A stretch of DNA of 64,000 nucleotides from Methylomicrobium lacus_A (GTDB lineage: Bacteria > Pseudomonadota > Gammaproteobacteria > Methylococcales > Methylomonadaceae), in the NCBI RefSeq assembly GCF_041897535.1, contig NZ_CP169217.1:310001-374000 (forward strand), written 5' to 3'. Shown here piece by piece: positions 25,583 through 34,634 of this stretch. The notes beneath the pieces were generated by a model, which saw nothing but the letters and a program-made list of their open reading frames with translations, did no database searches and was not told the origin of the DNA. Made by a program: the position numbers and the translations under genes. Each line of letters starts with the position of its first letter. Position 1 is the first letter of the stretch.

Positions 25583-26290
25583 ATGACTGCTTCAAACAAC
25601 GTGCATCAGCACGAAATCAACAAATTCGGCTCGAAAGCCGAGCGCTGGTGGGACCCGCAGGGCGAACTCAAAACCCTGCACGACATCAATCCGCTTAGGA
25701 TTCAGTTCATCCAGCGCTTCGTCACCATTGCCGGCTCGCGCATCGTCGATGTCGGCTGCGGCGGCGGCATTCTGACCGAAGGCCTGGCCAAAGAAGGCGC
25801 GGAAGCGCTCGGCATCGACCTCAGCGAAGAATTGATCGACATCGCCGATCTGCACGGACTGGAGTCCGGCGTGCGCGCGCAGTACCGGAAGATCAGCGCA
25901 GAAGACCTGGCCGCGCAGCAGCCGGCCGGCTTCGACCATGTGACCTGCATGGAAATGCTCGAACACGTGCCCGATCCCGGTGCGATCATCAATGCCTGCG
26001 CGGCGCTGGTCAAACCGGGCGGCATGGTGTTTTTCTCGACCCTGAACCGCAAGCCGAAAGCCTATCTGCTGGCGATCTTCGCCGCCGAACACGTGCTGAA
26101 CATGCTGCCGAAAGGCACGCACGACTACAACACCTTCATCAAGCCGTCCGAGCTGTGCCAGTCGGCACGCAACGCGGGCCTCGAACTGCAAGGCATGGTC
26201 GGCATCGAATACAATCCGTTCAGCAAGCGCTTCAGTCTCGGCAAGGACATCGACGTGAACTATATCGCCGCCTTCCGGCGTCCCGAGTAA
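25583..26290 (+). CDS. ubiG: Ubiquinone biosynthesis O-methyltransferase
   Basis: A 235-residue SAM methyltransferase that does both O-methylations in ubiquinone synthesis. The N-terminal KFGSKAERWWDPQGELKTLH is diagnostic of UbiG/Coq3. Motif I is IVDVGCGGGILTEGLA; CMEMLEHVPDP and the membrane-binding region KPKAYLLAIFAAEHVLNMLP follow. It heads a tight cluster ubiG-gph-SDR-sufT. Other ubiquinone genes are at 54.4-57.4 kb. Confidence 0.95.
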   Translation: MTASNNVHQHEINKFGSKAERWWDPQGELKTLHDINPLRIQFIQRFVTIAGSRIVDVGCGGGILTEGLAKEGAEALGIDLSEELIDIADLHGLESGVRAQYRKISAEDLAAQQPAGFDHVTCMEMLEHVPDPGAIINACAALVKPGGMVFFSTLNRKPKAYLLAIFAAEHVLNMLPKGTHDYNTFIKPSELCQSARNAGLELQGMVGIEYNPFSKRFSLGKDIDVNYIAAFRRPE

Positions 26291-26295
26291 GCGCC

Positions 26296-26964
26296 GTGGG
26301 ACTTCGCTGCGTCATGTTCGATCTGGACGGCACGCTGGTCGATACCGCACCGGACCTGTTGCGCTGCCTGAATAGCGCCCTGGTTCAGCACGGATTTGCC
26401 GAGGCCAGCCCGATTGCGGTCAAGCCGTTCATTTCTTTCGGTTCGCGCGCGATGATCAAAGCCAGCCTGACTACGCCCGTCGATAAACACACCGAGGAAG
26501 CCTTGCTCGCCACGATGCTCGATTGCTATGAAAATCATATCGCCGATCACTCAGTGTTTTTTGCCGGCATCGAAGACACCCTGGACAAGATCGAGACGCA
26601 AGGCCTGAAATGGGGCGTGGTGACGAATAAGCGCCAACGCTTCACGAATCCGTTGATGGCGGCATTGAAGCTGACCGACCGGGCCGCCTGCATCGTCAGC
26701 GGCGACACGACCGCTTTCGAAAAACCGCACCCCGAACCGATGCTGGCCGCCTGCAGGCAGGCCGGCGTCGAACCCAGGCACTGCGTCTATGTCGGCGATG
26801 CCAGCCACGACATCGCGGCCGGCAAAAACGCGAACATGAAGACGCTGGCCGCGCGTTACGGCTACCTGAAGCCCGGCGACCTGCCGGAAACCTGGGGCGC
26901 GGACGCGGTGATCGAATCGCCCCTGCAAATTACCGACTGGATAGGAGCGCATCTATGCCGCTGA
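26296..26964 (+). CDS. gph: Phosphoglycolate phosphatase (HAD family)
   Basis: A 222-residue HAD hydrolase. A GTG at 26296 gives VGLRCVMFDLDGTLVDTAPD; the ATG at 26314 is an alternative. HAD motifs: FDLDGTLVD (nucleophile Asp), VVTNKR (Thr), Lys in EKPHPEP, and VGDASHD. The ubiG-gph order is common in gammaproteobacteria, where the enzyme removes 2-phosphoglycolate; in many methanotroph annotations it sits next to ubiG as here. It overlaps the start of the next gene by 10 bp. Confidence 0.87.
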   Translation: MGLRCVMFDLDGTLVDTAPDLLRCLNSALVQHGFAEASPIAVKPFISFGSRAMIKASLTTPVDKHTEEALLATMLDCYENHIADHSVFFAGIEDTLDKIETQGLKWGVVTNKRQRFTNPLMAALKLTDRAACIVSGDTTAFEKPHPEPMLAACRQAGVEPRHCVYVGDASHDIAAGKNANMKTLAARYGYLKPGDLPETWGADAVIESPLQITDWIGAHLCR

Positions 26965-27683
26965 GCAAACAAGTGATTCTGATTACCGGCGCGGGCGGCG
27001 GCCTCGGCGCGACCGCCGCGTTGGCCCTGGCCAAGCACGGCGCGCATGTGATCCTGCTCGACAACAAGCTGCCGAAGCTCGAAGCGGTTTATGACCAGAT
27101 CGTCGAGGCCGGCGCGCCCGAACCGATCCTGTATCCGTTCGACCTGGCCGGCGCGACCGAGAACGACTTTCAGGAACTGGCCGATCGGATCGAGGAAAAA
27201 TACGGCTCGCTGCAAGGCATCCTGCATTCGGCGGTCGAATTCAGCGGCTTCACGCCGCTGTCGCTGCTCGGCACCAAGGAATGGGGCCATGCGTTGAACG
27301 TAAATCTGAACGGCCCGTTCCTGCTCTGCCGGGTGTTGTTGCCGGTGCTGCAAAAAAGCGAGTACGCGGCGATCGTGTTCACCTCCGACTCCTCCGCCCG
27401 CAACACGCCGGCCTATTCCGGCGTCTACGGCGTGTCCAAATGCGCGGTGGAAGGCCTGGCGCACATACTGGCCGAGGAAGTCGAGGCCTTCGGCAAAATC
27501 CGGGTCAATATCATGGTCCCCGGCCCCGTCGATTCGCCGCTGCACAAAAAAGCCTATCCGGGCGTCGACAACAGCAGGCTGCCTTCCATGGAATCTCTCG
27601 CGCCGGTTTACCTTTATCTTTTCGGCCCGCAAAGCATCGGCGTGAACGGCCAGATCATCGATGCGCGGACTTTTCATCTCTAA
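26955..27683 (+). CDS. Short-chain dehydrogenase (YciK-like)
   Basis: A 242-residue NAD(P)-dependent short-chain dehydrogenase. Cofactor motif TGAGGGLGATAALALA at residues 11-26, catalytic Tyr and Lys in YSGVYGVSKCAVEGLA, Ser in FTSDSS. The usual NNAG is replaced by HSAV, as in the YciK group. The substrate is unknown. It overlaps gph by 10 bp and is followed 8 bp later by sufT, so it belongs to the ubiG-gph cluster. Confidence 0.85.
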   Translation: MPLSKQVILITGAGGGLGATAALALAKHGAHVILLDNKLPKLEAVYDQIVEAGAPEPILYPFDLAGATENDFQELADRIEEKYGSLQGILHSAVEFSGFTPLSLLGTKEWGHALNVNLNGPFLLCRVLLPVLQKSEYAAIVFTSDSSARNTPAYSGVYGVSKCAVEGLAHILAEEVEAFGKIRVNIMVPGPVDSPLHKKAYPGVDNSRLPSMESLAPVYLYLFGPQSIGVNGQIIDARTFHL

Positions 27684-27691
27684 CCACCTTT

Positions 27692-28240
27692 ATGTCTGAA
27701 CGAGAAGCCTTTGTCCTAACCCGCGACGTCAACATCATTACGATACCGGACGGCGTTCCCGACACCCTGAAAAAGGGCGAAACGGTCGTGATTCACCAGT
27801 CGCTCGGCAACAATTACACGGTCGTGACCGAGTTCGGCCACATGGTGCGGATCGCCGGCAGCGACGCCGACGCGCTCGGCAAGGAAACCCACGAACTGCA
27901 TACGCTGGTTTCCGACACCAGTCCCGAGGCGGTCGAGAAAAACTGCTGGGAAGTGATGAAGACGGTTTACGATCCCGAGATTCCGGTCAACATCGTCGAT
28001 CTGGGATTGGTGTATTCCTGCAAGGTCACCCAGGTCGATGACCACTTGAACGACGTGCACGTCCGCATGACCTTGACCGCGCCCGGCTGCGGCATGGGAC
28101 CTGTGATCCAGAGCGATGTCGAAAAGTGCATCCGCGCCCTGCCCGGCGTCGATCATGTGATCGTCGAAATCGTGCTCGACCCGCCTTGGTCTCGCGAGAT
28201 GATGTCGGAGGTCGCGCAGTTGCAGTTAGGACTGTATTAA
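27692..28240 (+). CDS. sufT: Putative Fe-S cluster assembly protein SufT
   Basis: A 182-residue protein. The first 80 residues (FVLTRDVNIITIPDGVPDTL) form the SufT-specific beta domain. The rest is a MIP18/DUF59 domain (VMKTVYDPEIPVNIVDLGLV, LTAPGCGMGPVI, DPPWSREMMSE) with its conserved Cys. SufT helps mature Fe-S proteins and is usually in suf operons; here no suf gene is nearby. ATG 27692 is chosen because it gives the family N-terminus. It ends the ubiG cluster, 131 bp before the CRISPR array. Confidence 0.9.
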   Translation: MSEREAFVLTRDVNIITIPDGVPDTLKKGETVVIHQSLGNNYTVVTEFGHMVRIAGSDADALGKETHELHTLVSDTSPEAVEKNCWEVMKTVYDPEIPVNIVDLGLVYSCKVTQVDDHLNDVHVRMTLTAPGCGMGPVIQSDVEKCIRALPGVDHVIVEIVLDPPWSREMMSEVAQLQLGLY

Positions 28241-28371
28241 TTCAGACAGTATTTTCGCATCGCTCCCAGTTGTGCGCTTAGCGTGCGATCGGCATCTTTG
28301 CTAAGCGATGACTTGAAACGATACGGACGGGTTTACAAAACCAGTCCGGCAAAGAAGGCTTTGATCAATCT

Positions 28372-30562
28372 TTTCAAAGCTGCCTGCGCGGCAGCGAACA
28401 ACGCATTATTTTGGCAAAAAAATACCCGCACGTTTCAAAGCTGCCTGCGCGGCAGCGAACCGGCGCGTCAAGCGCGACGTGCTGACGCTGAATTTCTAAG
28501 CTGCCTGCGCGGCAGCGAACTTCGACAGTCGATCCTTTAGCATGTTCTGTCTTTTCTAAGCTGCCTGCGCGGCAGCGAACTCACCTGGGAAAACTACCGC
28601 GGCACGGACGACTTTCTAAGCTGCCTGCGCGGCAGCGAACAGTATGGCATCACGAGTCAAAATATCATTTGATTTCTAAGCTGCCTGCGCGGCAGCGAAC
28701 TGGGCGACACGAAACATCATCCGCCGGCGTTTTTTCTAAGCTGCCTGCGCGGCAGCGAACTCGGGAATTTATGCGAATACTACTTTAGGATTTTTCTAAG
28801 CTGCCTGCGCGGCAGCGAACGCCATCTCGTCCACGCGCAAAGGTTTGGACCATTTCTAAGCTGCCTGCGCGGCAGCGAACGCGCTTGGCGACCTGGTGGG
28901 CACTACCGCGATTTTCTAAGCTGCCTGCGCGGCAGCGAACAAGGTCAGGGCCGGCGGCAACAAGGCGCGCAATTTCTAAGCTGCCTGCGCGGCAGCGAAC
29001 ATGGCGTTTCCATCTCAGGGACATACGATGAATTTCTAAGCTGCCTGCGCGGCAGCGAACGAATACATCCCTGTCAAAGCCGAGCCGGTTATTTTCTAAG
29101 CTGCCTGCGCGGCAGCGAACAGTTCACGACGAACGAGGTAGCGAATCCATTCTTTCTAAGCTGCCTGCGCGGCAGCGAACGTTTCTCTATTGATCTTATG
29201 CGCCTCTCAATTTTTCTAAGCTGCCTGCGCGGCAGCGAACGCGAAGTCAAGGTCGGTTTCTGGCTTTGAGTTTTTCTAAGCTGCCTGCGCGGCAGCGAAC
29301 ATGGTTTCAGGCGCTGAAAAATGCCTGTTCATTTTCTAAGCTGCCTGCGCGGCAGCGAACAAATCGATAGTTGGACACACGAACAGGACTGATTTCTAAG
29401 CTGCCTGCGCGGCAGCGAACATAAAACGGCATGGAGAGAAATGGTTATTTCATTTCTAAGCTGCCTGCGCGGCAGCGAACCTGATGTTAATACTAAAGTA
29501 GCATTTGATATTTTTCTAAGCTGCCTGCGCGGCAGCGAACGCGGCGATTACTGCTGCTGGCCTCGCGTTATCTTTCTAAGCTGCCTGCGCGGCAGCGAAC
29601 GCTCGCACATTGGCGGAGGAAATCATCGGACATTTCTAAGCTGCCTGCGCGGCAGCGAACAGCATCGCGTTGGTGATCACGCAATATCGGAATTTCTAAG
29701 CTGCCTGCGCGGCAGCGAACACCATTCCAGAATCAAGTTTTCCTTTTGGTTTTTTCTAAGCTGCCTGCGCGGCAGCGAACTGTGGTGCGCGTCTATACCG
29801 TCAACGTGCGCTTTTCTAAGCTGCCTGCGCGGCAGCGAACTATATTCAATTCCGTAATATATGCATTGAGGGCTTTCTAAGCTGCCTGCGCGGCAGCGAA
29901 CATCTCCTATCTATTTTTTTCTCAGCTCATACTTTTCTAAGCTGCCTGCGCGGCAGCGAACGTCATCAAGAGCTTCAAGCAAATCAGGTGCGGCTTTCTA
30001 AGCTGCCTGCGCGGCAGCGAACCACCGAGAAATACTGGCGGAATAGTGGATGATTTTCTAAGCTGCCTGCGCGGCAGCGAACGCCGTCTCTGGCGTTAGT
30101 TTGATATTCCTGGATTTCTAAGCTGCCTGCGCGGCAGCGAACGTCGGGGATTTTTTGGCTAAATGAATCGAGTATTTCTAAGCTGCCTGCGCGGCAGCGA
30201 ACTCCTGCTCGAATACTATATAGATTCGACAACATTTCTAAGCTGCCTGCGCGGCAGCGAACGTTTTTGGTATATCGCGCGACATAAGTTCCTCTTTCTA
30301 AGCTGCCTGCGCGGCAGCGAACTTTTTTAACTCTATGTTAAGATTTTTTGCAATTTTCTAAGCTGCCTGCGCGGCAGCGAACGCGCAATCTTTCCCTGTG
30401 TGATTTCATCGACATTTCTAAGCTGCCTGCGCGGCAGCGAACAGCGTTGCAGTCCGGTCATAGGCTTGCGCTATTTTCTAAGCTGCCTGCGCGGCAGCGA
30501 ACCATAATAACTGTACAGTTCCGTGCCTGTTAGCTTTCTAAGCTGCCTGCGCGGCAGCGAAC
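28372..30562 (-). CRISPR. Type I-F CRISPR array, 37 repeats and 36 spacers
   Basis: A 28-bp repeat recurs 37 times with spacers of 32 bp (three of 33). On the minus strand it reads GTTCGCTGCCGCGC..., the I-F consensus, with the stem GCTGCC/GGCAGC and the 5' handle CTTAGAAA. Orientation is therefore right to left, with the leader at 30563 next to cas6f. The two repeats at the far end (28372 and 28433) share a single base change (T to A in the handle side), as is usual for the oldest, leader-distal end. All other repeats are identical. No spacer is seen twice by eye. I could not match spacers to targets. Confidence 0.98.
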
Positions 30563-30690
30563 TGATTATAAAGAACTTCGAAGCCAGTTGCGTAGCGGTT
30601 TCAAAAGGATTTAACCCGATTTACCCATCCCGAAAACCGCATCACGCAACTAACTGATTTTTATCACATTTTTAAAGAGCGCAAAAAATT
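30563..30690 (-). promoter_or_regulatory. CRISPR leader with IHF site and inverted repeat
   Basis: The AT-rich stretch between the array and cas6f is the leader. Reading with the array, AATCAGTTAGTTG at 30659-30647 matches the IHF consensus WATCARNNNNTTR at every position, about 85 bp before the first repeat. An imperfect inverted repeat (GTTGCGT-AG-CGGTTTC at 30587-30602 and its partner at 30632-30650) lies between. In I-F systems IHF bends the leader so Cas1-Cas2/3 can insert spacers at the first repeat. A TATAAT on the same strand at 30570-30565 may be a -10 for the array, but would start transcription inside the first repeat. Confidence 0.7.
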
Positions 30691-30693
30691 GGG

Positions 30694-31278
30694 TCAAAAT
30701 TCCGGGACAGCGGTCGTGGCGCTTAGGCCGTAACTGCTGAAACAGGCACCCGAGGATTCCGAGACCAAGGTTTTTTTAATCCATAAACAAAAAGTTTGCT
30801 CGCTGCTCAAGCTTTTCAGACGAATATATGGCGTGGGAATGCGAATCGGAGCCATGTCTCCATAGTGCCGCAAAGCCTCGTCGTAGCTTACCTTATGCCG
30901 AACCGCATAACGGCGGGCCAAACGCTCTTTGTTGGTTTTGGGTTGCTGGCGTTGGTAAACCGCGTAACCCGCAAGCTTCTCCGGCACCGGGCGAATGCGC
31001 GTGCAATGCACGTAATCGCTCAGCCGATCCAGCCACTTTGCGGCGTCAAACCGATCCAGCGTGGCTTCGTCTTGAGCAAACAGTCGGCACTTACCGCCCA
31101 GCGCGCTATTTTTTTCACCTGTCACATATTCGGGAAAGCCAACCCCAATCGGCACCTGTTTCCGATCATCCTGCATTTCCACGAGTCCTAGGTGGATTTG
31201 TTGGAAGACTTTGGACCACAGGAAGTTGAGATTGACCTCGGGGTTTGGCAGTAACGTAATTTCACGATAAAAGCGCAT
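30694..31278 (-). CDS. cas6f: CRISPR RNA endonuclease Cas6f (Csy4)
   Basis: A 194-residue ribonuclease that cuts pre-crRNA at the repeat hairpin and stays bound as part of the Csy complex. The catalytic His is at residue 29 (VFQQIHLGL), the same number as in the P. aeruginosa enzyme. The Arg-rich RNA-binding helix is KTNKERLARRYAVRH (about 113-127). The N-terminal RFYREITLLPNPEV is the ferredoxin-like start. It is the last gene of the cas operon, 3 bp after csy3 and next to the leader. Confidence 0.95.
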   Translation of the reverse strand: MRFYREITLLPNPEVNLNFLWSKVFQQIHLGLVEMQDDRKQVPIGVGFPEYVTGEKNSALGGKCRLFAQDEATLDRFDAAKWLDRLSDYVHCTRIRPVPEKLAGYAVYQRQQPKTNKERLARRYAVRHKVSYDEALRHYGDMAPIRIPTPYIRLKSLSSEQTFCLWIKKTLVSESSGACFSSYGLSATTAVPEF

Positions 31279-31281
31279 AGC

Positions 31282-32298
31282 CTAATCCTTGCCGCTTTGC
31301 CCGAATACGCCGCCGCGGACTAACACCGCCATGACGTAGTGTTCCTGGTTTTTGTCAGCCAGTTTTTCGCCCAAGGCAAATCGATCGAACAGCGTGTAAA
31401 AATCGGCTTTTTCTTTTGGGCTGCGGAAAGCTTTACCTAAATTGGTCACGGCACCGTAAGGCTCTATGGCAATTGGGCCAATTTGCGCTTCGTCAAAATC
31501 GGGATACCAGGTGTCAATGGTGCGTATTGCGTTGCCGATTTTTTGCGAATGCATGGCGGCAACGTCGTTTACCTGATACAAAATTTTGCTTTTGTCGCCT
31601 TTGCCTTTATCCAACACCAATTCTTCGCTGGGATAGACTTCTTGGGCTTTACCGACCAAGGCGTAGGCATCTACCGTGATGAGCAAATACGGCAATTTAC
31701 CGCTTAGGGCATCGGCAATTTTGTTTGTCAGGGTTTGCAGCTCCGGATTGGAAGAGTCGAAGTTACGTAACGAAAACTGTTTCGCATCGAAGGTTAAGGG
31801 ACTGTCGTCACCGGTATTCACAACGACTTCAATTTTTTCCGCCCCGACGCGGTTACGCCACAAATAGCGGCCATTGGCAATGTTGCTGGCGTAGCGTTTT
31901 GCCAGTTCGTTAAAGCCTTCTTGTTCGATATACGCTTGCGCCACTTTCGGATAGGACGCGTTAAAATTGGGTCCATTGCTGGCAGAGGGTTTATCGACGC
32001 CGCCCAATACTTTAAGCGTGAAAGAAAGGTGCAGCGTGTCTTGATCCTCACCGAGGGCGCACGCATCCACTTTTTGCAGATTGGGTTTTTCGACTTCGGC
32101 GTTGAGTTTCAATGGGTCATTTTGGACAGCCGGCTTCAAGCGATTTGAAATCGTGCCGCGTACCGATTTTTCAATCAGTTTCAAGGGCGTTGAATTGGAT
32201 GTGCGGCGTTCATGCCAGTGAGTTCCGTATAAGTAACCATCCGAAGGCACTAATTTTTTCTCGAAAGCCAATACGGTTGCATCGTTTTTAATCGCCAT
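31282..32298 (-). CDS. csy3: Type I-F Cascade backbone protein Cas7f (Csy3)
   Basis: A 338-residue Csy3, the subunit that forms the six-copy filament along the crRNA. Recognisable features: VLAFEKKLVPSDGYLYGT at the N-terminus, the RGTISNR strand, NGRYLWRNRVGAEKIEV (about 145-160), GNAIRTIDTWYPD and PYGAVTNLGKAFR. Length is normal. It is 3 bp after csy2 and 3 bp before cas6f, in the standard order. Confidence 0.95.
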   Translation of the reverse strand: MAIKNDATVLAFEKKLVPSDGYLYGTHWHERRTSNSTPLKLIEKSVRGTISNRLKPAVQNDPLKLNAEVEKPNLQKVDACALGEDQDTLHLSFTLKVLGGVDKPSASNGPNFNASYPKVAQAYIEQEGFNELAKRYASNIANGRYLWRNRVGAEKIEVVVNTGDDSPLTFDAKQFSLRNFDSSNPELQTLTNKIADALSGKLPYLLITVDAYALVGKAQEVYPSEELVLDKGKGDKSKILYQVNDVAAMHSQKIGNAIRTIDTWYPDFDEAQIGPIAIEPYGAVTNLGKAFRSPKEKADFYTLFDRFALGEKLADKNQEHYVMAVLVRGGVFGQSGKD

Positions 32299-32301
32299 TT
32301 G

Positions 32302-33225
32302 TTAATCTCCGAGGGTATTTGCGGTTGTAAGGGTTTGGCAAAGGTACAAATTCTGTTCGGCGTCGACACGGTATTGCCAGAGCATGTCGTCCAAGGCCTT
32401 GATGCGGTAAGGCATGACAAATTCGCCAAGCGTAACCACGCTTTCGGCAAAGCGGTGCGGCGTTTGGGTATCGCGTTGATGTTTGGCGGTTACAAGCTCT
32501 GAAATGCCCTGAAAGCCGGTGGCAATCGGCACCAGCCAACCCGGCGTTTTGCGGGTGCTCGTCCAGGTCACCTTGCCATCATCATCCTGACTGGCTCGGT
32601 GCATGACTTTCAGGTGGTCGAGCAAGGCGTCCAATGCGTCTTTGCCCTCTTCCTGCATGGTTTGCACCATCAAGTCGCGGCGCTCGATCAGCACATGACC
32701 CAGCATCAGTTTTGTTAGCGTTCGTTTGATGTCTTGATCGTTGTCTTCATCAACCGCAAGCGTCTCAACGGGTTTAACAGATAACACATCGCCCCCGGCG
32801 AATTTCATGCGCATCAATTGGGTATTGACCACGTTTATAAACTGGTCCAGGTCATCGCTATCGAGCCCTTGATATTCGACCAAAAGCGATACTTCCAAGT
32901 GGCAACGGGCTTCTTCGACAAAAGCCGGGCGTTCAGCATTTTTAGGCTTCTCCTTAGTAGGCTTGTAATCTAAAGGATTAGATGTGCCGACAATAGAATG
33001 GACAAAATCGCCCGGCCCTTTGTAGGTCTGTAAATCGAACTGATGACAGCTCACCGCCACACCGGTAAGTTGCACATCGCGCAAACTCTGTCGATGCAAA
33101 TGCCGCTGCAACGCATGCACGGCGCCCAGCCATGCAGACATCGCCGGAAAGCCGATGGTGTAGGGGCTGCTAATGGCGTTGGCGTTGTGGATTTTGATGT
33201 GCGGCAGTAATAAAAATCGTCTCAT
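32302..33225 (-). CDS. csy2: Type I-F Cascade protein Cas5f (Csy2)
   Basis: A 307-residue Csy2, which binds the 5' handle of the crRNA and pairs with Csy1. Family features are LLPHIKIHNANAISSPYTIG and FPAMSAWLGAVHALQR at the N-terminus, and GWLVPIATGFQGIS and the C-terminal EFVMPYRIKALDDMLWQY. It overlaps the end of csy1 by 4 bp (ATGA type), so the two are translationally coupled. Base composition is like cas1 and cas3, richer in GC than csy1. Confidence 0.95.
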   Translation of the reverse strand: MRRFLLLPHIKIHNANAISSPYTIGFPAMSAWLGAVHALQRHLHRQSLRDVQLTGVAVSCHQFDLQTYKGPGDFVHSIVGTSNPLDYKPTKEKPKNAERPAFVEEARCHLEVSLLVEYQGLDSDDLDQFINVVNTQLMRMKFAGGDVLSVKPVETLAVDEDNDQDIKRTLTKLMLGHVLIERRDLMVQTMQEEGKDALDALLDHLKVMHRASQDDDGKVTWTSTRKTPGWLVPIATGFQGISELVTAKHQRDTQTPHRFAESVVTLGEFVMPYRIKALDDMLWQYRVDAEQNLYLCQTLTTANTLGD

Positions 33226-34622
33226 TTGAAAAACTCCCGGTCACTACTGATCGCTTCTTCTGCAACACCACGAATGTGTTTTAACTCGTCGTCACTGAGC
33301 TTGATATGTATGTCTTTAAATGAATATTCATAGGCATGGATTATCCAATGCCCAAAACTGCCAGCAATCTCATCAATCCAGTCGTGTTGACTTTCTCTTT
33401 GCTCAAAGTAAGCATCATCTAGCCAAATGCGTTGGGCAAGCGGCAACGATAGATAATGAGTTCTGTTAGACCAACCAACATCATAAGCTCTGATTTTAAA
33501 TGCGCTTTGTAGCACTTGATCAATAATGAATTTGAGCGTGTTTCTGATACCATCGCGGATATGAACATTATTTACTTCTAAGCCAATTAAATTATGCAGC
33601 GTTTGAAAACTCTCTTCAAATTTCTTAATACGCAAACTATTTCTAAAAAAATCCTGTTTTGGCAAACGTATTTCTCGCCATTTTATTTCAGACGGTATGC
33701 TTGGCAATAAATAAGCTATGCCTTTATTCCTAACATTCAGATAGCTAACATTACCCATCTTGGTAAATTCATTATGACTAAAGCCAATTTCTGTTAAACC
33801 AAACACCTCATCGAATCCATCAGGGTGAAACTTATTATCTTTTTTTAACGCTCTGATTGGCAGCCCTTCAAACTTGTGGTTAAAACCATCGATGCGATTT
33901 TTTACCTCGAACAACAACATTGAAGGAGTTACTACAGAGAGTAAATGATAATCTTCGCTCTCAGCCTGAACCGGAAAGTAAACCTGTCTAATAAGCTCAT
34001 GTGTTGCTTGCTGCCTATCTTCACCATAAAACACTGATAAACATAGGTCCTTAAATTTATCGTATTCAATATTAATCTTTTCAATAAATTCAATTATCTC
34101 AACAGAGTCATTCAAGAAAATATCAATTAACTGGCTACCATCTTTTAAAGCTATCTCCAACAAGGTATACAGCTCGAAAATTAGTGTATTTGTGGCCGCA
34201 TTGCCAGAAACATCAACCTTTACCTCAAGGCGGGCATTGCCTGTTTTTAAATAACCATCGTCCTTGTGTTCACCGTAAAAAAGAAAAGAGGACGCATCTT
34301 TAACTTTTGGATTTGTGAATTTTGCCGGATGTGTGGTTACATTTGGCCTTGCTTTGCTAGACACATCATAAAACCACCTATTAATCTCATATTTTGAATC
34401 TGCTTCAGGTTGAAATTTAGCTACAGCTTTAGAAATTGCCTCATCTAACTTCTGTTTTTCTTGTGCCAACTTTTCATTATCAGATTCAGTATTTTTTGAT
34501 TTTTCAAGAAATTGGTTATATTTTGCTCTTTTGTCTCTAGTTTCTTGAGCTACTTTCTTGTCTAAGAAATCCGCCCTTTGATCATGCAAAAACTGGTTTA
34601 TTACATTAATTATTTCACTCAT
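33222..34622 (-). CDS. csy1: Type I-F Cascade protein Cas8f (Csy1)
   Basis: A 466-residue Csy1 (Cas8f), the large subunit that recognises the PAM. Csy1 features: N-terminal INQFLHDQRADFLDKKVAQE, the GEHKDDGYLKTGN-like region, VYFPVQAESEDYHLLSVVTP, MGNVSYLNVRNKGIAYLLPS (the conserved N-I/V-S-x-L-N segment) and a C-terminal helical bundle. It is slightly longer than the common 430 residues, with a Lys/Glu-rich coiled stretch at residues 40-70. The gene is visibly AT-richer than csy2, csy3 and cas1, so its history may differ. It starts 12 bp after cas3. Confidence 0.9.
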   Translation of the reverse strand: MSEIINVINQFLHDQRADFLDKKVAQETRDKRAKYNQFLEKSKNTESDNEKLAQEKQKLDEAISKAVAKFQPEADSKYEINRWFYDVSSKARPNVTTHPAKFTNPKVKDASSFLFYGEHKDDGYLKTGNARLEVKVDVSGNAATNTLIFELYTLLEIALKDGSQLIDIFLNDSVEIIEFIEKINIEYDKFKDLCLSVFYGEDRQQATHELIRQVYFPVQAESEDYHLLSVVTPSMLLFEVKNRIDGFNHKFEGLPIRALKKDNKFHPDGFDEVFGLTEIGFSHNEFTKMGNVSYLNVRNKGIAYLLPSIPSEIKWREIRLPKQDFFRNSLRIKKFEESFQTLHNLIGLEVNNVHIRDGIRNTLKFIIDQVLQSAFKIRAYDVGWSNRTHYLSLPLAQRIWLDDAYFEQRESQHDWIDEIAGSFGHWIIHAYEYSFKDIHIKLSDDELKHIRGVAEEAISSDREFFK

Positions 34623-34634
34623 CTGCTTTTACCT

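Noticed and set aside
28785..30533. Repetitive open frames across the array (for example with repeated FLSCLRGSE or RCRAGSLE)
   Set aside because: They are translations of the CRISPR repeat and spacers; the 60-bp period makes open frames by chance.
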